A stretch of 64,000 bases of DNA. Origin: Nitrospira sp. (GTDB lineage Bacteria; Nitrospirota; Nitrospiria; Nitrospirales; Nitrospiraceae). This document shows positions 9,378-19,534 of the stretch, piece after piece (position 1 is the first letter of the stretch; each line of letters opens with the position of its first letter). The notes beneath the pieces were generated by a model that worked only from the letters and a program-made list of their open reading frames with translations, searched no databases and was not told the origin of the DNA. The position numbers were made by a program, and so were the translations under genes. The stretch covers positions 372,001 through 436,000 of the forward strand of contig JADLEJ010000004.1 of NCBI GenBank assembly GCA_020846195.1, written 5' to 3'.

Positions 9378-11396
9378 CTAGCAACAACCGGTTCCGTCCG
9401 GCAACTTAAATCTCTTGCAAGACTCATCCACTGTAATCGTCGTCTGCATCCGCCCCGCCGAACCTCCGCCTGCCATCACCACCACTTCACTGCTCGTAAA
9501 CGGCTTCTTCAAGATCACATAGCCATACCACTGCTTCATACTATCGCTCAAGACGATCAATCCGAGAATCGCCACCACCGCCACGAGCACCGCGTCCAGG
9601 TACAGTGCAAAGGCCGGTCCCGCCGCCAGCGGCGCCGCCTTCGTCAGGAACATCCAAAACATCTCATAGGACCCGGCCAGCGTCACGATACCGACAAACA
9701 CCATCGGCACGGCCGTCACCCAGAGATACGGCGATTTCCACATCTTAATCAGCACCGTCGTCCCGATACAGAGGGCCAGCGTCCCCAGCAATTGATTCGC
9801 CGCGCCGAACATCGGCCAGATCGTCGAGATACTTCCCGTCCCGATCAGGTACGACCAGGAGCCGACCACGAACGCGCTGCTCAGCAGCACTCCAGGCCAC
9901 CAGTTCATCCGCCGAAACGGCGCATAGACTCGCCCCGCCATCTCCTGAATGAGATAGCGCGCCACGCGCGTCCCCGTATCGATCGTCGTCAGAATAAACA
10001 GCGCCTCAAACACCAGCGCGAACTGATACCAGTAGGCCATTAATCCCGACATGCCGGGTAGCGCCGCGAAGATCGAGGCCATGCCCACCGCAAGCGACAC
10101 CGCTCCGCCGGGCCGGCCAGCCACATCCACCTCGACCAATTGCGACAGCTCCGCAATACGCGAAGGCGCAAAGCCCATCGCCGCCAACGTATCGGCGCTC
10201 AACGCCGTATTGATCGCCAGGTAATCGCCAGGGATCAATACCGACGCCGCGATCAGCGCCATCACCCCGACGAAACTTTCCAGCAACATCGCCGCATAGC
10301 CAATCACCGCCTGCGACTCCTGCTCGATCATCTTCGGCGTCGTACCGGACGACACCAGCGAGTGAAAGCCCGACACCGCCCCGCAGGCAATCGTAATGAA
10401 GAGAAAAGGAAAGAGCGTGCCGGGGATAATCGGCCCACCACCGGCGGCAAACGCCGTCACGCGCGGCATCTCAATCGTCGGCGCCATAAGCACCACACCA
10501 AAGCCGAGCAGAAACACCACGCCCAACTTCATAAAAGTGCTGAGATACCCGCGCGGCACCAGCAACATCCAGCCGGGCAACACCGAAGCGAGAAACCCGT
10601 AACCGCCCAAGAGCCAAACCAGCGTCGGCCGTTCAAACTCAAACCACGGGGCAAACGACGACTGACCGACCACACGCCCGAACAGCACCGCCGCGATCAG
10701 CAGCACCACGCCGATCACCGATACTTCGGCCACCGCGCCGGGGCGAAATTTCTGGAGATAGAATCCCATGATGAAACCGATGGGAATCGTCATCGCAATC
10801 GTGAACGTCCCCCAGGCATTGTGATACAGCGCATTCACCACCGCAAAACCCAACCCTGCCAGCGCCACCACTACGATAAAGAGCACTGCCACCGCCGTCG
10901 CCGTCCCGGTCACAGACCCGAGCTCATCATGCGCGATCTCCGGAAGCGAGCGCCCGTTCCGCCGCATCGAAGCCACGAGGATGATGAAATCCTGCACCGC
11001 CCCCGCCAGTACCGCGCCGATCACCAGCCAGAGAAAACCGGGAAGAAAACCGAACTGCGCCGCGAGCACCGGCCCGAGCAACGGCCCCGCCCCGGCAATC
11101 GCCGCGAAGTGATGACCGAAGAGCACTACTTTATTCGTGGGGTGAAAATTCACCCCGTCGTTCATCCGCACGGCAGGCGTCACGCGCTGATTATTCAGCT
11201 CAACGACTTGCCGGGCGAGCCAGCGGCCATAGAAACGATAGGCCAATACATAAATACAGGCCGCCGCAACGACCAACCACAGCCCATTCACTTTTTCGTG
11301 GGGATTGACGACCCCGACCACATGGGCCAGCGCCACAGCGCCAAGAACGGAGAACAGCGCCCATATGAGGTGGAGGAAGTGTCGCACGCGGCGCAT
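9378..11396 (-). CDS. cstA: Carbon starvation protein CstA-like peptide/pyruvate transporter
   Basis: Polytopic; DGVNFHPTNKVVLFGHHFAAIAGAGPLLGPVLAAQFG CstA signature. Confidence 0.93.
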   Translation of the reverse strand: MRRVRHFLHLIWALFSVLGAVALAHVVGVVNPHEKVNGLWLVVAAACIYVLAYRFYGRWLARQVVELNNQRVTPAVRMNDGVNFHPTNKVVLFGHHFAAIAGAGPLLGPVLAAQFGFLPGFLWLVIGAVLAGAVQDFIILVASMRRNGRSLPEIAHDELGSVTGTATAVAVLFIVVVALAGLGFAVVNALYHNAWGTFTIAMTIPIGFIMGFYLQKFRPGAVAEVSVIGVVLLIAAVLFGRVVGQSSFAPWFEFERPTLVWLLGGYGFLASVLPGWMLLVPRGYLSTFMKLGVVFLLGFGVVLMAPTIEMPRVTAFAAGGGPIIPGTLFPFLFITIACGAVSGFHSLVSSGTTPKMIEQESQAVIGYAAMLLESFVGVMALIAASVLIPGDYLAINTALSADTLAAMGFAPSRIAELSQLVEVDVAGRPGGAVSLAVGMASIFAALPGMSGLMAYWYQFALVFEALFILTTIDTGTRVARYLIQEMAGRVYAPFRRMNWWPGVLLSSAFVVGSWSYLIGTGSISTIWPMFGAANQLLGTLALCIGTTVLIKMWKSPYLWVTAVPMVFVGIVTLAGSYEMFWMFLTKAAPLAAGPAFALYLDAVLVAVVAILGLIVLSDSMKQWYGYVILKKPFTSSEVVVMAGGGSAGRMQTTITVDESCKRFKLPDGTGCC

Positions 11397-11518
11397 CCTA
11401 ACAACCCGCCAGACGCTTGTAAATCAAGAGCCTTGCCGCTAATCTAGTGAAGCTCGCTGAATTAGAAACAACGTTTAGCAGGATTTGGATCCTGAGCTTC
11501 AAGCAGGACGAGGTGTCT

Positions 11519-11704
11519 ATGCCTTCGGCCAAAGAACAAATCGCAAAGATTCTTCAGGATCAGCCCGACGACAGTTCGTACGACGAAATCCTGCGGGAGT
11601 TGGCGTTTGCGCGAATGGTCGAAAGAGGTTTGACTGATTCGGATGCAGGGAGAACCCTCAGCCATGAAGAGATGGGCCGCCGCATCAAAACATGGCAGAG
11701 CTGA
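11519..11704 (+). CDS. Addiction-module antitoxin-like protein
   Basis: MPSAKEQIAKILQDQPDDSSYDEILRELAFARMVERGL...; overlaps the start of a ParE-like frame. Confidence 0.7.
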   Translation: MPSAKEQIAKILQDQPDDSSYDEILRELAFARMVERGLTDSDAGRTLSHEEMGRRIKTWQS

Positions 11705-11987
11705 CCTGGACAGCAGAAGCCCAACGATGGCTACGCGACATCCACGATTTTATCGCGCAAGATAACCCCGCGCTGCAATCCGCACCGTTGCCACCCTCTA
11801 CCAGAAAGTCGAGATCCTCCGGGAATTCCCCGAGTCAGGCTACCGATACTGGCAACGGCCAGACCGCCACATCCGCATTCTTCTTCATGGGCACTACCGC
11901 ATTGCCTACGCGCTCAAGCCTAACGGAGAGATCGACATCCTCGGCGTCTTTCACGGCGCACTGCGCATCGACCGCTACATGCTATAA
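11692..11987 (+). pseudogene. ParE/RelE-superfamily toxin, frameshifted
   Basis: Frame 1: MAELTWTAEAQRWLRDIHDFIAQDNPA; the other frame continues IRTVATLYQKVEILREFPESGYRYWQRPDRHIRILLHGHYRIAYALKPNGEIDILGVFHGALRIDRYML*. Confidence 0.75.
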
Positions 11988-12381
11988 CCTCTAACAACGT
12001 CCGTTCTTGCACGCAATCGCACCGATCCCGCGACAACCAGCCCCAAGCCATTCATCTTCTTCATGGAGATTGATGACACTATCGACATGGGAACGCCACA
12101 GCACGAAGGACAGAGAGCAGCGCCAGAAGCAGAGTAACAGCGCACTTTCATGCGCGGCTTCTCACTGTAGAGTCCGAGCTTTCAATCGCCTTAGATTCAC
12201 AATTACCCCACCTACCAGGCTCGACGGATCACACTTGCACGCCTAAATACGCCGACTCGCCACATGCAACGTTCATCAGAACACCGCGGCGCACACAGTC
12301 CTTGCGACAAACAAGCGTTAACAGATATCCTGAATCATCGCATTGCAATGCTAGCCATCTCTTTACCGCCGGAAGAATACG

Positions 12382-14034
12382 GTGCTAATTCAATCGGAGC
12401 GTACACTGAGGGAAAGCTTTCGCACGGCGCTCGTCTATTTTGCCGCTTTCTTTGCGATCGCATTTTTTGATCTACATCCCATTCCCTCCTATGCGACTGA
12501 TCCAAGCTTTCATGAAATGCATCAGATATTGCGGACCGCTCACACAATAATTTCAGAAGACCGAGACGCCTCTCACTCACATGATAGAGATACTGCCTTA
12601 TATGACATCGCTGAACTTCAAACGATTTCAGGTGATTTTCCTGGGGCATTCGCCACAGCCACATCAGCATCTCCCGCGACAACGCAAGATCTTCTGCCTC
12701 CCTTAGTGGAGGCTCAAGCGCGCGCTGGTTATGGGGAACGTGCGAGACAAGCTCTCGCCTCGTGCGAAAAGCAATTCCTAGACCGATGCCGAAAAGGCCT
12801 GGCAAGCGGACTTGCATCAAACGGAAACTTCCGCGATGCGTTGGGAATCACTGCCACCATCGAAGACGCAGGCATTCGCGGATTTACCCTGGCAATTATT
12901 GCGGAACAGCAGGCCATAGGCAGCCAAATAGCCGATGCGCTGCTGACATCACAAGCCATTCCTGACAACAGCCGGTACCGCACAGGGATGGGATTCCTGG
13001 ACAATGAGGCTGAAGCCTTATCGCGCATTGCCTCAATCCAAGCAAAACAGGGCCACTGGGTAGCAGGCCTCCTCATAGCAAGCCGCATTCGGGATGTTTT
13101 CCATCAAAGTCTTGCTCTCGGAAAGATTGGCCAAATATTAGGAGAGCAGGGCGATCTGCAAACCGCAAAAGACATTGCCACGGCTCTTCCCACCCTCAAT
13201 CAGAGAGCCTGCGTGTTGCAGGAACTTGCTTTGATTGAAGCTAGAACTGGAAAGTGGTCCTCTGCATTGAAAACTGCGCAACTCATCGCTGCGGACGGGA
13301 AATGCGTCACCGATGATGTGGTCAGCACGGTATCGGCCGACTCAGTTGTGGCTCAAATAGCTTACATACAAGCCGTCGAAGGCGATGGTCTCGGCGCACA
13401 GCAATTACTTAACACTGTTCAAGATAAAACTATCCTCGGCACAACCATGGCCAAACTAGCGGCTATCCAAGCAGAGTCTGATAATCTGGCAGGAGCAGAA
13501 CACATTCTTTCAGGAATTCCTGAGGAACATGCAGATCACGCCCTCGCCGCTATCGCCATATGCCTAGCCAGACGGCTGCAATTCGAGCGCGCCATTAGCA
13601 CAGCCGGGCGGATTAGCAATATGCATCAACGCCAGCTCACGAGGAACAAGATCGTTATCGTAGAGACATCTAGAGGAGATGCTCGCCGAGCGATCTCGTT
13701 CGCGACAAATCTTACAGACTCATGGGAGCGCGCCCGTCTACTCGCACAAATTGCAATCGAGCAAGGCAAGCACGCTCCTATCTCAGATGCTCTTGCTACA
13801 CTAGAACACATCCCTTCGGTCAAACAGAGGCGTGGATTTACGCATCTCGTATCGATAACCCTTGCGGCAGACATTGCCCAGCATCAACCTTCATTTCATA
13901 AACCCAGCTGGATCGATGAACTTCTACGCCCAGAAGATAGAGCGTACGCCGACATGGGGCTAGCAAAAGGGTTCATGGAAAAGAAGTTGGGACACCCCTT
14001 GTATAGGCCTGTCAGCCTGAACGATTACGAATGA
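12382..14034 (+). CDS. Exported TPR/solenoid-like repeat protein
   Basis: Hydrophobic N-terminus; repeated A-x-x-I-A-x-x-Q-A-x-x-G-x-W/D helical units. Confidence 0.7.
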   Translation: MLIQSERTLRESFRTALVYFAAFFAIAFFDLHPIPSYATDPSFHEMHQILRTAHTIISEDRDASHSHDRDTALYDIAELQTISGDFPGAFATATSASPATTQDLLPPLVEAQARAGYGERARQALASCEKQFLDRCRKGLASGLASNGNFRDALGITATIEDAGIRGFTLAIIAEQQAIGSQIADALLTSQAIPDNSRYRTGMGFLDNEAEALSRIASIQAKQGHWVAGLLIASRIRDVFHQSLALGKIGQILGEQGDLQTAKDIATALPTLNQRACVLQELALIEARTGKWSSALKTAQLIAADGKCVTDDVVSTVSADSVVAQIAYIQAVEGDGLGAQQLLNTVQDKTILGTTMAKLAAIQAESDNLAGAEHILSGIPEEHADHALAAIAICLARRLQFERAISTAGRISNMHQRQLTRNKIVIVETSRGDARRAISFATNLTDSWERARLLAQIAIEQGKHAPISDALATLEHIPSVKQRRGFTHLVSITLAADIAQHQPSFHKPSWIDELLRPEDRAYADMGLAKGFMEKKLGHPLYRPVSLNDYE

Positions 14035-14210
14035 CGCTTCGCTCTTTGCAGCAACTGATTCGGATCGCCGGTCGTTGTACCTAGTTCACATTGATTGAGC
14101 GAGCGCCACCCCATCAATACTCCTTCAGGGCTTCTCATCCTTCTTTTCAGCCGGCAGCCTGCATTTGACTCCCCCTCGCATCTGCCGACTTTGCTATACT
14201 CCGGCGCATC

Positions 14211-14609
14211 ATGTCATCAGACGCGCCGGCTTCGCAGCCCTCCGGAAGAGATCGCCGAGAATACTATCGGATTACCGTCACGCTGCCCATCCGTATTCAG
14301 CTCGAAACGGACACGGCAGAACGTGCGCTTGTCGAACAATCCGTCAACCTCAGCGGAGGCGGCTTCGGCGTGACCATCTCCGTCCTCTATCGACCCGCCG
14401 ATCTTCTCGCCATCACATTCCTTCTGCCCGACCATGGCTTGTTTACATCCTTTGCCGAAGTGTTACGGCTCGACCCTGTCCCCTACCACGAAGGAACCTA
14501 TCGCCTCCACGCGCGCTTCGTCCGGATGCCCTCGCAAGACCGGGAAGTATTGATTAAACACATCTTGCAATTTCAGCGAGACCACCTGCATACACACTAT
14601 TCCGCCTGA
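14211..14609 (+). CDS. PilZ domain protein
   Basis: RREYYR and NLSGGGFGV motifs. Confidence 0.8.
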   Translation: MSSDAPASQPSGRDRREYYRITVTLPIRIQLETDTAERALVEQSVNLSGGGFGVTISVLYRPADLLAITFLLPDHGLFTSFAEVLRLDPVPYHEGTYRLHARFVRMPSQDREVLIKHILQFQRDHLHTHYSA

Positions 14610-14741
14610 CCGCCCTCCGCATTACATCGCCTTCCACACACACGCCCAGCACCTTGCCGCCATCACTAAATGACAATCTCCTTGGCGATTGCGCGACCAT
14701 CTCATAGACTGTGTTCGACCTTAGGAGGAAATTCTAACTCA

Positions 14742-16343
14742 ATGTCCGATACGCAATTTGAACAATTGGTGCGCCGCCTCGAATCCTACGCCCGGCAACA
14801 TCCAACCCGGTACAAGCTGAATGTCGCGCTGGCCGCCGCACTGGGCTACGCTTATCTGCTGGCTATCCTGGGCGTGGCCCTAGTCGGCAGCGCCTGGTTG
14901 CTCTCCGCGCTCAATGACGGAAGCGCCGACGGTCTCAGCTCGATTGCACTGAGGCTCGGGCTTGGCCTGCTCGCGGCCATCATGGCCGCGTATGCGTTCC
15001 GACTGCGCCTTTCCCTCCCGGCCGGATTCGAGGTCCATCGCGACGAGGCCCCGCGCCTGTTTCTCCTGATCGACAAACTGACGAATGCGTTGGGCACGCG
15101 GCCCGTCCACCAAGTGCTCATCGTGAATGAGCTCACTGCCGCCATCGCGCAGACCCCGCGTCTTGGCATCTTCGGCTGGTATCGGAACTCTCTGCTGATC
15201 GGCCTGCCGCTGATGCTGGCGATGACGCCGGTCCAGTTCCGCGCCGTGCTCGCGCACGAGTTCGGACACCTCGGCCGCCGCCAGAGCCGCTTTGACTCAT
15301 GGATCTCTCGCACCCGCATGGTCTGGTTTCGCCTGCGAAGCGAGCTGACCGCGCGCCCCCGTTGGGGCTCATTCCTTGTCACAAAGTTCCTGGGCTGGTA
15401 TGCGCCATTTTTCAACGCCTACACCTTTGTCCTGGCGCGCGGCCAAGAATACGAAGCCGATCGGCAGGCCGCCCGGCTGGTCGGATCCATATGCATGAAA
15501 GACGCGCTGGCCGTGCGGTACATCGTCGAGCGCATGATGAACGATCTCTATTGGCCTGCGCTGAACCGCCGGACTATTACCAATCCCACACCGCCCGCGT
15601 CGCATCTCGATGAATTGATCGCCCTGTTGCAGCGAGTGCCGGAGCCCGGCACACTACAGGAATGGATGACGGCTGCGTTGCAACAACCCACCGGCTATGC
15701 CGACACCCATCCGGCGCTCGTTGACCGGCTTGCGGCGCTAGATGCGCTTTCGGAGAAACAGGAGACCTCGGCCCTGCCTCCCGCCTTCCCAAACCTGCGC
15801 GATCCTCATGAGGAGACCGCAGCCACCTTTTATCTAGGGACGCATGCCACCGCCACACGCGCAGGGCTCGACCGCCTCTGGGCGGACTCCGTTGCGGACG
15901 AGTGGAAGCAGAAACATCAGGAAATGGCCATCGTGCGGGCCCGCTGCCAGGCCTTAAGCGACAAGTCCGCCATCGTGGGGCTTTCGACCGACGAACTCTG
16001 GGAATATGCCTGTCAGATGGAAGCCCTCGAAAGCGCCGTGGCCGCCCTTCCCCTGCTCCAGCAATTACTCGCGAAGGATCCGAACCACGCCGCGGCGAAT
16101 CTGGCGATAGGACGCCTCTTACTGGCGCAGGACGATCAATCCGGCTTGCAATATCTAGAACGCGCCATCGCCCAGAACCACGAAACCGTGATTCCTGCCT
16201 GCAAGCTGGCCTGTAGCTTTCTTGAGCGACGGGGCAACCATAAAGAGTCCATGCGATACCGCATCAAAGCACAACGGCAACGGCAGCAACTCCTTGAGGT
16301 CACAGAGGAACGCCGTTCGCTCAAGACCGGGGATACGGTCTAA
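14742..16343 (+). CDS. M48 family metallopeptidase with C-terminal TPR-like region
   Basis: VLAHEFGHLGRRQS zinc motif, YEADRQAARLV; AGGAGG upstream of ATG 14742. Confidence 0.88.
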   Translation: MSDTQFEQLVRRLESYARQHPTRYKLNVALAAALGYAYLLAILGVALVGSAWLLSALNDGSADGLSSIALRLGLGLLAAIMAAYAFRLRLSLPAGFEVHRDEAPRLFLLIDKLTNALGTRPVHQVLIVNELTAAIAQTPRLGIFGWYRNSLLIGLPLMLAMTPVQFRAVLAHEFGHLGRRQSRFDSWISRTRMVWFRLRSELTARPRWGSFLVTKFLGWYAPFFNAYTFVLARGQEYEADRQAARLVGSICMKDALAVRYIVERMMNDLYWPALNRRTITNPTPPASHLDELIALLQRVPEPGTLQEWMTAALQQPTGYADTHPALVDRLAALDALSEKQETSALPPAFPNLRDPHEETAATFYLGTHATATRAGLDRLWADSVADEWKQKHQEMAIVRARCQALSDKSAIVGLSTDELWEYACQMEALESAVAALPLLQQLLAKDPNHAAANLAIGRLLLAQDDQSGLQYLERAIAQNHETVIPACKLACSFLERRGNHKESMRYRIKAQRQRQQLLEVTEERRSLKTGDTV

Positions 16344-16582
16344 CCGCATAACCGCTACCGCCATAGACTCCCACTGATCCGGCAACTAGCCATCCTGTCG
16401 ACGGCCACATCACCGATATCTTGCCCAGGCCGCACCCGTAGCTGACACTGCTATTTAGACTGGCAAATCGCAACGGTCCACAACAGCCACTCACCGCTCG
16501 GATTTCCGCTCACCGGCGCCTACGCCCCCTCCCAAGGAGGGATACGTTTGCCAACCCGCGCCACGTTACACTGCGATCTATT

Positions 16583-16951
16583 ATGGAGCAGACAAAACCC
16601 TACAAACGCGAGCATTACCGGCTGCCGTTGCCCACCGCCTATCCCGTCATGTTTGCAGGCGCCACAGCGATCGGAGAAGGCACGATCACAAACCTCTCCG
16701 TGCTCGGCTGTACGATTGAATGCGCCGCGCTGCCGCCCTATGCGACGAACTTATTGCTGCGAGTGATTTTGCCCGACCGGCAGGAATCGCTGCCCATCGA
16801 CGAAGCCGAAGTGCGCTGGATGGACGACCGGCGAATTGGAGTCCAGTTCAGAAAAGTGGAGCGTGCGGCCAATCTTCGCCTGCACGGATTCGTATGGGAC
16901 CGGATGCTCGAACGGCTTCAGACGATGAAGCAGGAACGGGCGAGGGGCTAG
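16583..16951 (+). CDS. PilZ domain protein
   Basis: KREHYRLPLP and NLSVLGCTIE motifs. Confidence 0.78.
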   Translation: MEQTKPYKREHYRLPLPTAYPVMFAGATAIGEGTITNLSVLGCTIECAALPPYATNLLLRVILPDRQESLPIDEAEVRWMDDRRIGVQFRKVERAANLRLHGFVWDRMLERLQTMKQERARG

Positions 16952-16965
16952 CAACTTTCCTGCCG

Positions 16966-18537
16966 TCAGTTCCCGCTCCATATCAATGAAGACAGCGCCT
17001 GCCCCATCTGGGCACAGAGTTGTGCGCCGAATAACACCGGAGGGCTCTCCCGCCACGACCAGACACGTTCAGGATATGCATCGAAATCGATCAGTTCTCT
17101 GTCCCCGCTGAAATCTGTCGCGAATCCTATGCCATGCATGCCGATTGAAAACGCTGCCAATCCAATAAGCAAGCGCTTCAATGGCGCACTCTGCTGAATC
17201 CGCTCGACGACCGGATATAAAAGAAGACAGAGAATCGGGACACTATCGGCAAGAAGCCGCGGGCCATAGCCATGTCCTCCCCACCAATGCCCCAGCGTCG
17301 ATACCGGAATGAGCAAGAGAATAGGGCTCAAGCTCAGATACCGTAACAGCACCTGCCCCGGCTTCTTCCAGACCAGCACCATGCCGGCAATGGAGCAGAG
17401 AAGAATCGGAGAGTACACAAACAATCCGCGCGATGGGCTAAACAAGACTCCCGCAACCCCTTCGAGCACCGGCGTATTAAGCCATGATAGATGCTGCCCA
17501 ACAAGAGAGGCGGGCGTCACGACGGTTGCACCGAACCCGGTCCGAAGGGGAGAGCCGAAATAGGCTGCGTTATACGACATGAAGAGCAAGAGCGACGGAA
17601 CGCCGGCTGCGATGAAACCGAAAAACTGCGCCCGGTGCTTGTGGAGCACGTACAATGCGATCGGCAGCGCCATCACCACATTCAGTGGACGGCAGATAAC
17701 CGCATAGCCCAGAGGAAGCCCGGCCCAGGCGATCCACGAAGGAGACTCCCGCCCCCGCACCACACAGTAGAGCGTGAGAGAAAAAAAGAGCTGGCTCGGC
17801 CCATGCTGCCACAGGGCTTGACTGCTAATACTCAGACAACTCGTACCGAAGGCATACACCACCGCGATGAACCAGGCGATCGCCGGTCTCGCCATGCGCC
17901 GCAGCGTGAGCAGGACCATGAGAACCGCGAGCGCGGTGATCAGTACCGCTGCCCGCTTTTCCAAGTCGAACAGCGCCGCATGAGAAATGCGAGTCGCATT
18001 TTTGAGAACAGGGATCAGATACACCGGCACGGCAAGAACGGCTCCCCAGGGAGGATAGGTTGGCACCAGATGACCGTTGAAAGACCGAACAAAGTACTGA
18101 TCCTTATAGACGTCGATCGTCGAGGCGTACTCATCCAGATAAAAATCATGGGTCACGAGAAGACTCGCCGGAAGCAAACGGGCCGGCAGCGTATCCGCTG
18201 TCTCAAAGGTATGCCCGTTGAGGTAATACAGACTCATCGCGCCGATGAACAACAGAAGAGGAGATTGCACCCACTCGAAAGCTGAGACTCCAGCCCTCCG
18301 CCCTTCCAGCCACGTCGAGGCGAGCGCGAATGCCAAGCAGACCAGCAACCAGTTCCTCAGCGAATACGCATGAATATGGAGCGGTCCAAGCTCAATGTCG
18401 TACCCGCCTTGGACAAAGAACAGGATAAACACGTTGGCACAAATCATGTAGAACAGGGCGCGAATACCCATCTCGAAAAGGACTCCAATCCGAGACTCAT
18501 CGACCGCAGTGGATTTCAGGCGTTGGCCAAACGTCAC
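16966..18537 (-). CDS. Polytopic membrane protein, GT39/ArnT-like
   Basis: Many TM segments; glycan cluster context. Confidence 0.55.
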   Translation of the reverse strand: MTFGQRLKSTAVDESRIGVLFEMGIRALFYMICANVFILFFVQGGYDIELGPLHIHAYSLRNWLLVCLAFALASTWLEGRRAGVSAFEWVQSPLLLFIGAMSLYYLNGHTFETADTLPARLLPASLLVTHDFYLDEYASTIDVYKDQYFVRSFNGHLVPTYPPWGAVLAVPVYLIPVLKNATRISHAALFDLEKRAAVLITALAVLMVLLTLRRMARPAIAWFIAVVYAFGTSCLSISSQALWQHGPSQLFFSLTLYCVVRGRESPSWIAWAGLPLGYAVICRPLNVVMALPIALYVLHKHRAQFFGFIAAGVPSLLLFMSYNAAYFGSPLRTGFGATVVTPASLVGQHLSWLNTPVLEGVAGVLFSPSRGLFVYSPILLCSIAGMVLVWKKPGQVLLRYLSLSPILLLIPVSTLGHWWGGHGYGPRLLADSVPILCLLLYPVVERIQQSAPLKRLLIGLAAFSIGMHGIGFATDFSGDRELIDFDAYPERVWSWRESPPVLFGAQLCAQMGQALSSLIWSGN

Positions 18538-18574
18538 AGCTTGCTCTCAATCATATTCTTCGATCATGGGGTCT

Positions 18575-19516
18575 TTACACACTCGCTGTTGCCGCGCTGC
18601 TGGCAACCCATTGCCGCAATCCTTGGGGGAGAAGCCCGATTCCCGCAAACACACATAGATCGAGCACACTAGGAACACTGTGGCGAAAAGATTCCCTCAA
18701 CAGCGGCCAGAACGCCGATCGGTCTCCTTGCTTCACCGCATTGGCGCTGAGCCAGGTTAACAGGAACGAGGCGTAGGCTCGCAGGGCCATCAAATGGCGA
18801 TTCTGTTGTACCCAAGAAAGCGAAAACCGCCAATCCTTACGACTGCTCATTGTCTCCAGATGCCCCGGCCGGTGCCAAATTGCGAGCGGCTCAAGGGACG
18901 GCACAAACTCAACGGCCCTCTTCTCACGCACAGTGGCACGGAGAAGCCAGTCGAGATCGTCATGCCTTCCCGCCTCTGCTTGAAATGGAACTTCCTGCAG
19001 CACGTTCTTGGCGGTAAAGATCGTAGAGGTTTGGACAAGCCCTTCTCCTCCACACAAGCGCGTACAACGAAACAAGTATTCGCTCATGGGCTCGCCTGGC
19101 AGCGGCAATCTCCGGGGCAGCAGAACATCATCCGTATCGCTCCGCTTAATAAACCGGCATGCAACGATGGAATCTTTGAATCTGGATTGCTGCGCGGCGC
19201 GCAGCTGGATATCGAGCTTGGCTGGAAGCCATTCGTCGTCATCGTCGAGAAAAGCAATCCATCGACTGCAAGCGGATTCGACCCCTGTGTTACGCGCCTG
19301 GGCTGCCCCGTGAGATTGAAACAACGGCTTCACAAGAAGCCTGGACTCATTCAACGCTGCGAGCGCCTCCTTCGTTTCCTCATCAGGCCCATCGATAACC
19401 GCGATCACTTCAATCGATTGCAGCGTTTGCGCGAGCGCGCTTCGAACGGCTCGCACGACTAATTGCGGCCGGTTGATCGTTGGGATCACAACTGACGCCA
19501 GTGGATTCTCGCTCAT
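18575..19516 (-). CDS. Glycosyltransferase family 2
   Basis: ASVVIPTINRPQLVVRAVRSAL, AQARNTGVESACSRWIAFLDDDDEW. Confidence 0.88.
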   Translation of the reverse strand: MSENPLASVVIPTINRPQLVVRAVRSALAQTLQSIEVIAVIDGPDEETKEALAALNESRLLVKPLFQSHGAAQARNTGVESACSRWIAFLDDDDEWLPAKLDIQLRAAQQSRFKDSIVACRFIKRSDTDDVLLPRRLPLPGEPMSEYLFRCTRLCGGEGLVQTSTIFTAKNVLQEVPFQAEAGRHDDLDWLLRATVREKRAVEFVPSLEPLAIWHRPGHLETMSSRKDWRFSLSWVQQNRHLMALRAYASFLLTWLSANAVKQGDRSAFWPLLRESFRHSVPSVLDLCVFAGIGLLPQGLRQWVASSAATASV

Positions 19517-19534
19517 CAGACGAAACCCTTTACT

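Noticed and set aside
10140-11447. 435-aa plus-strand ORF opposite cstA
   Set aside because: Arg/His/Pro-rich antisense translation of a clear CstA gene; a high-GC codon-bias artefact
14161-14210. Sigma70-like promoter (TTGACT...TATACT) before the PilZ gene at 14211
   Set aside because: Spacer between the hexamers is about 24 nt, too long for a standard promoter
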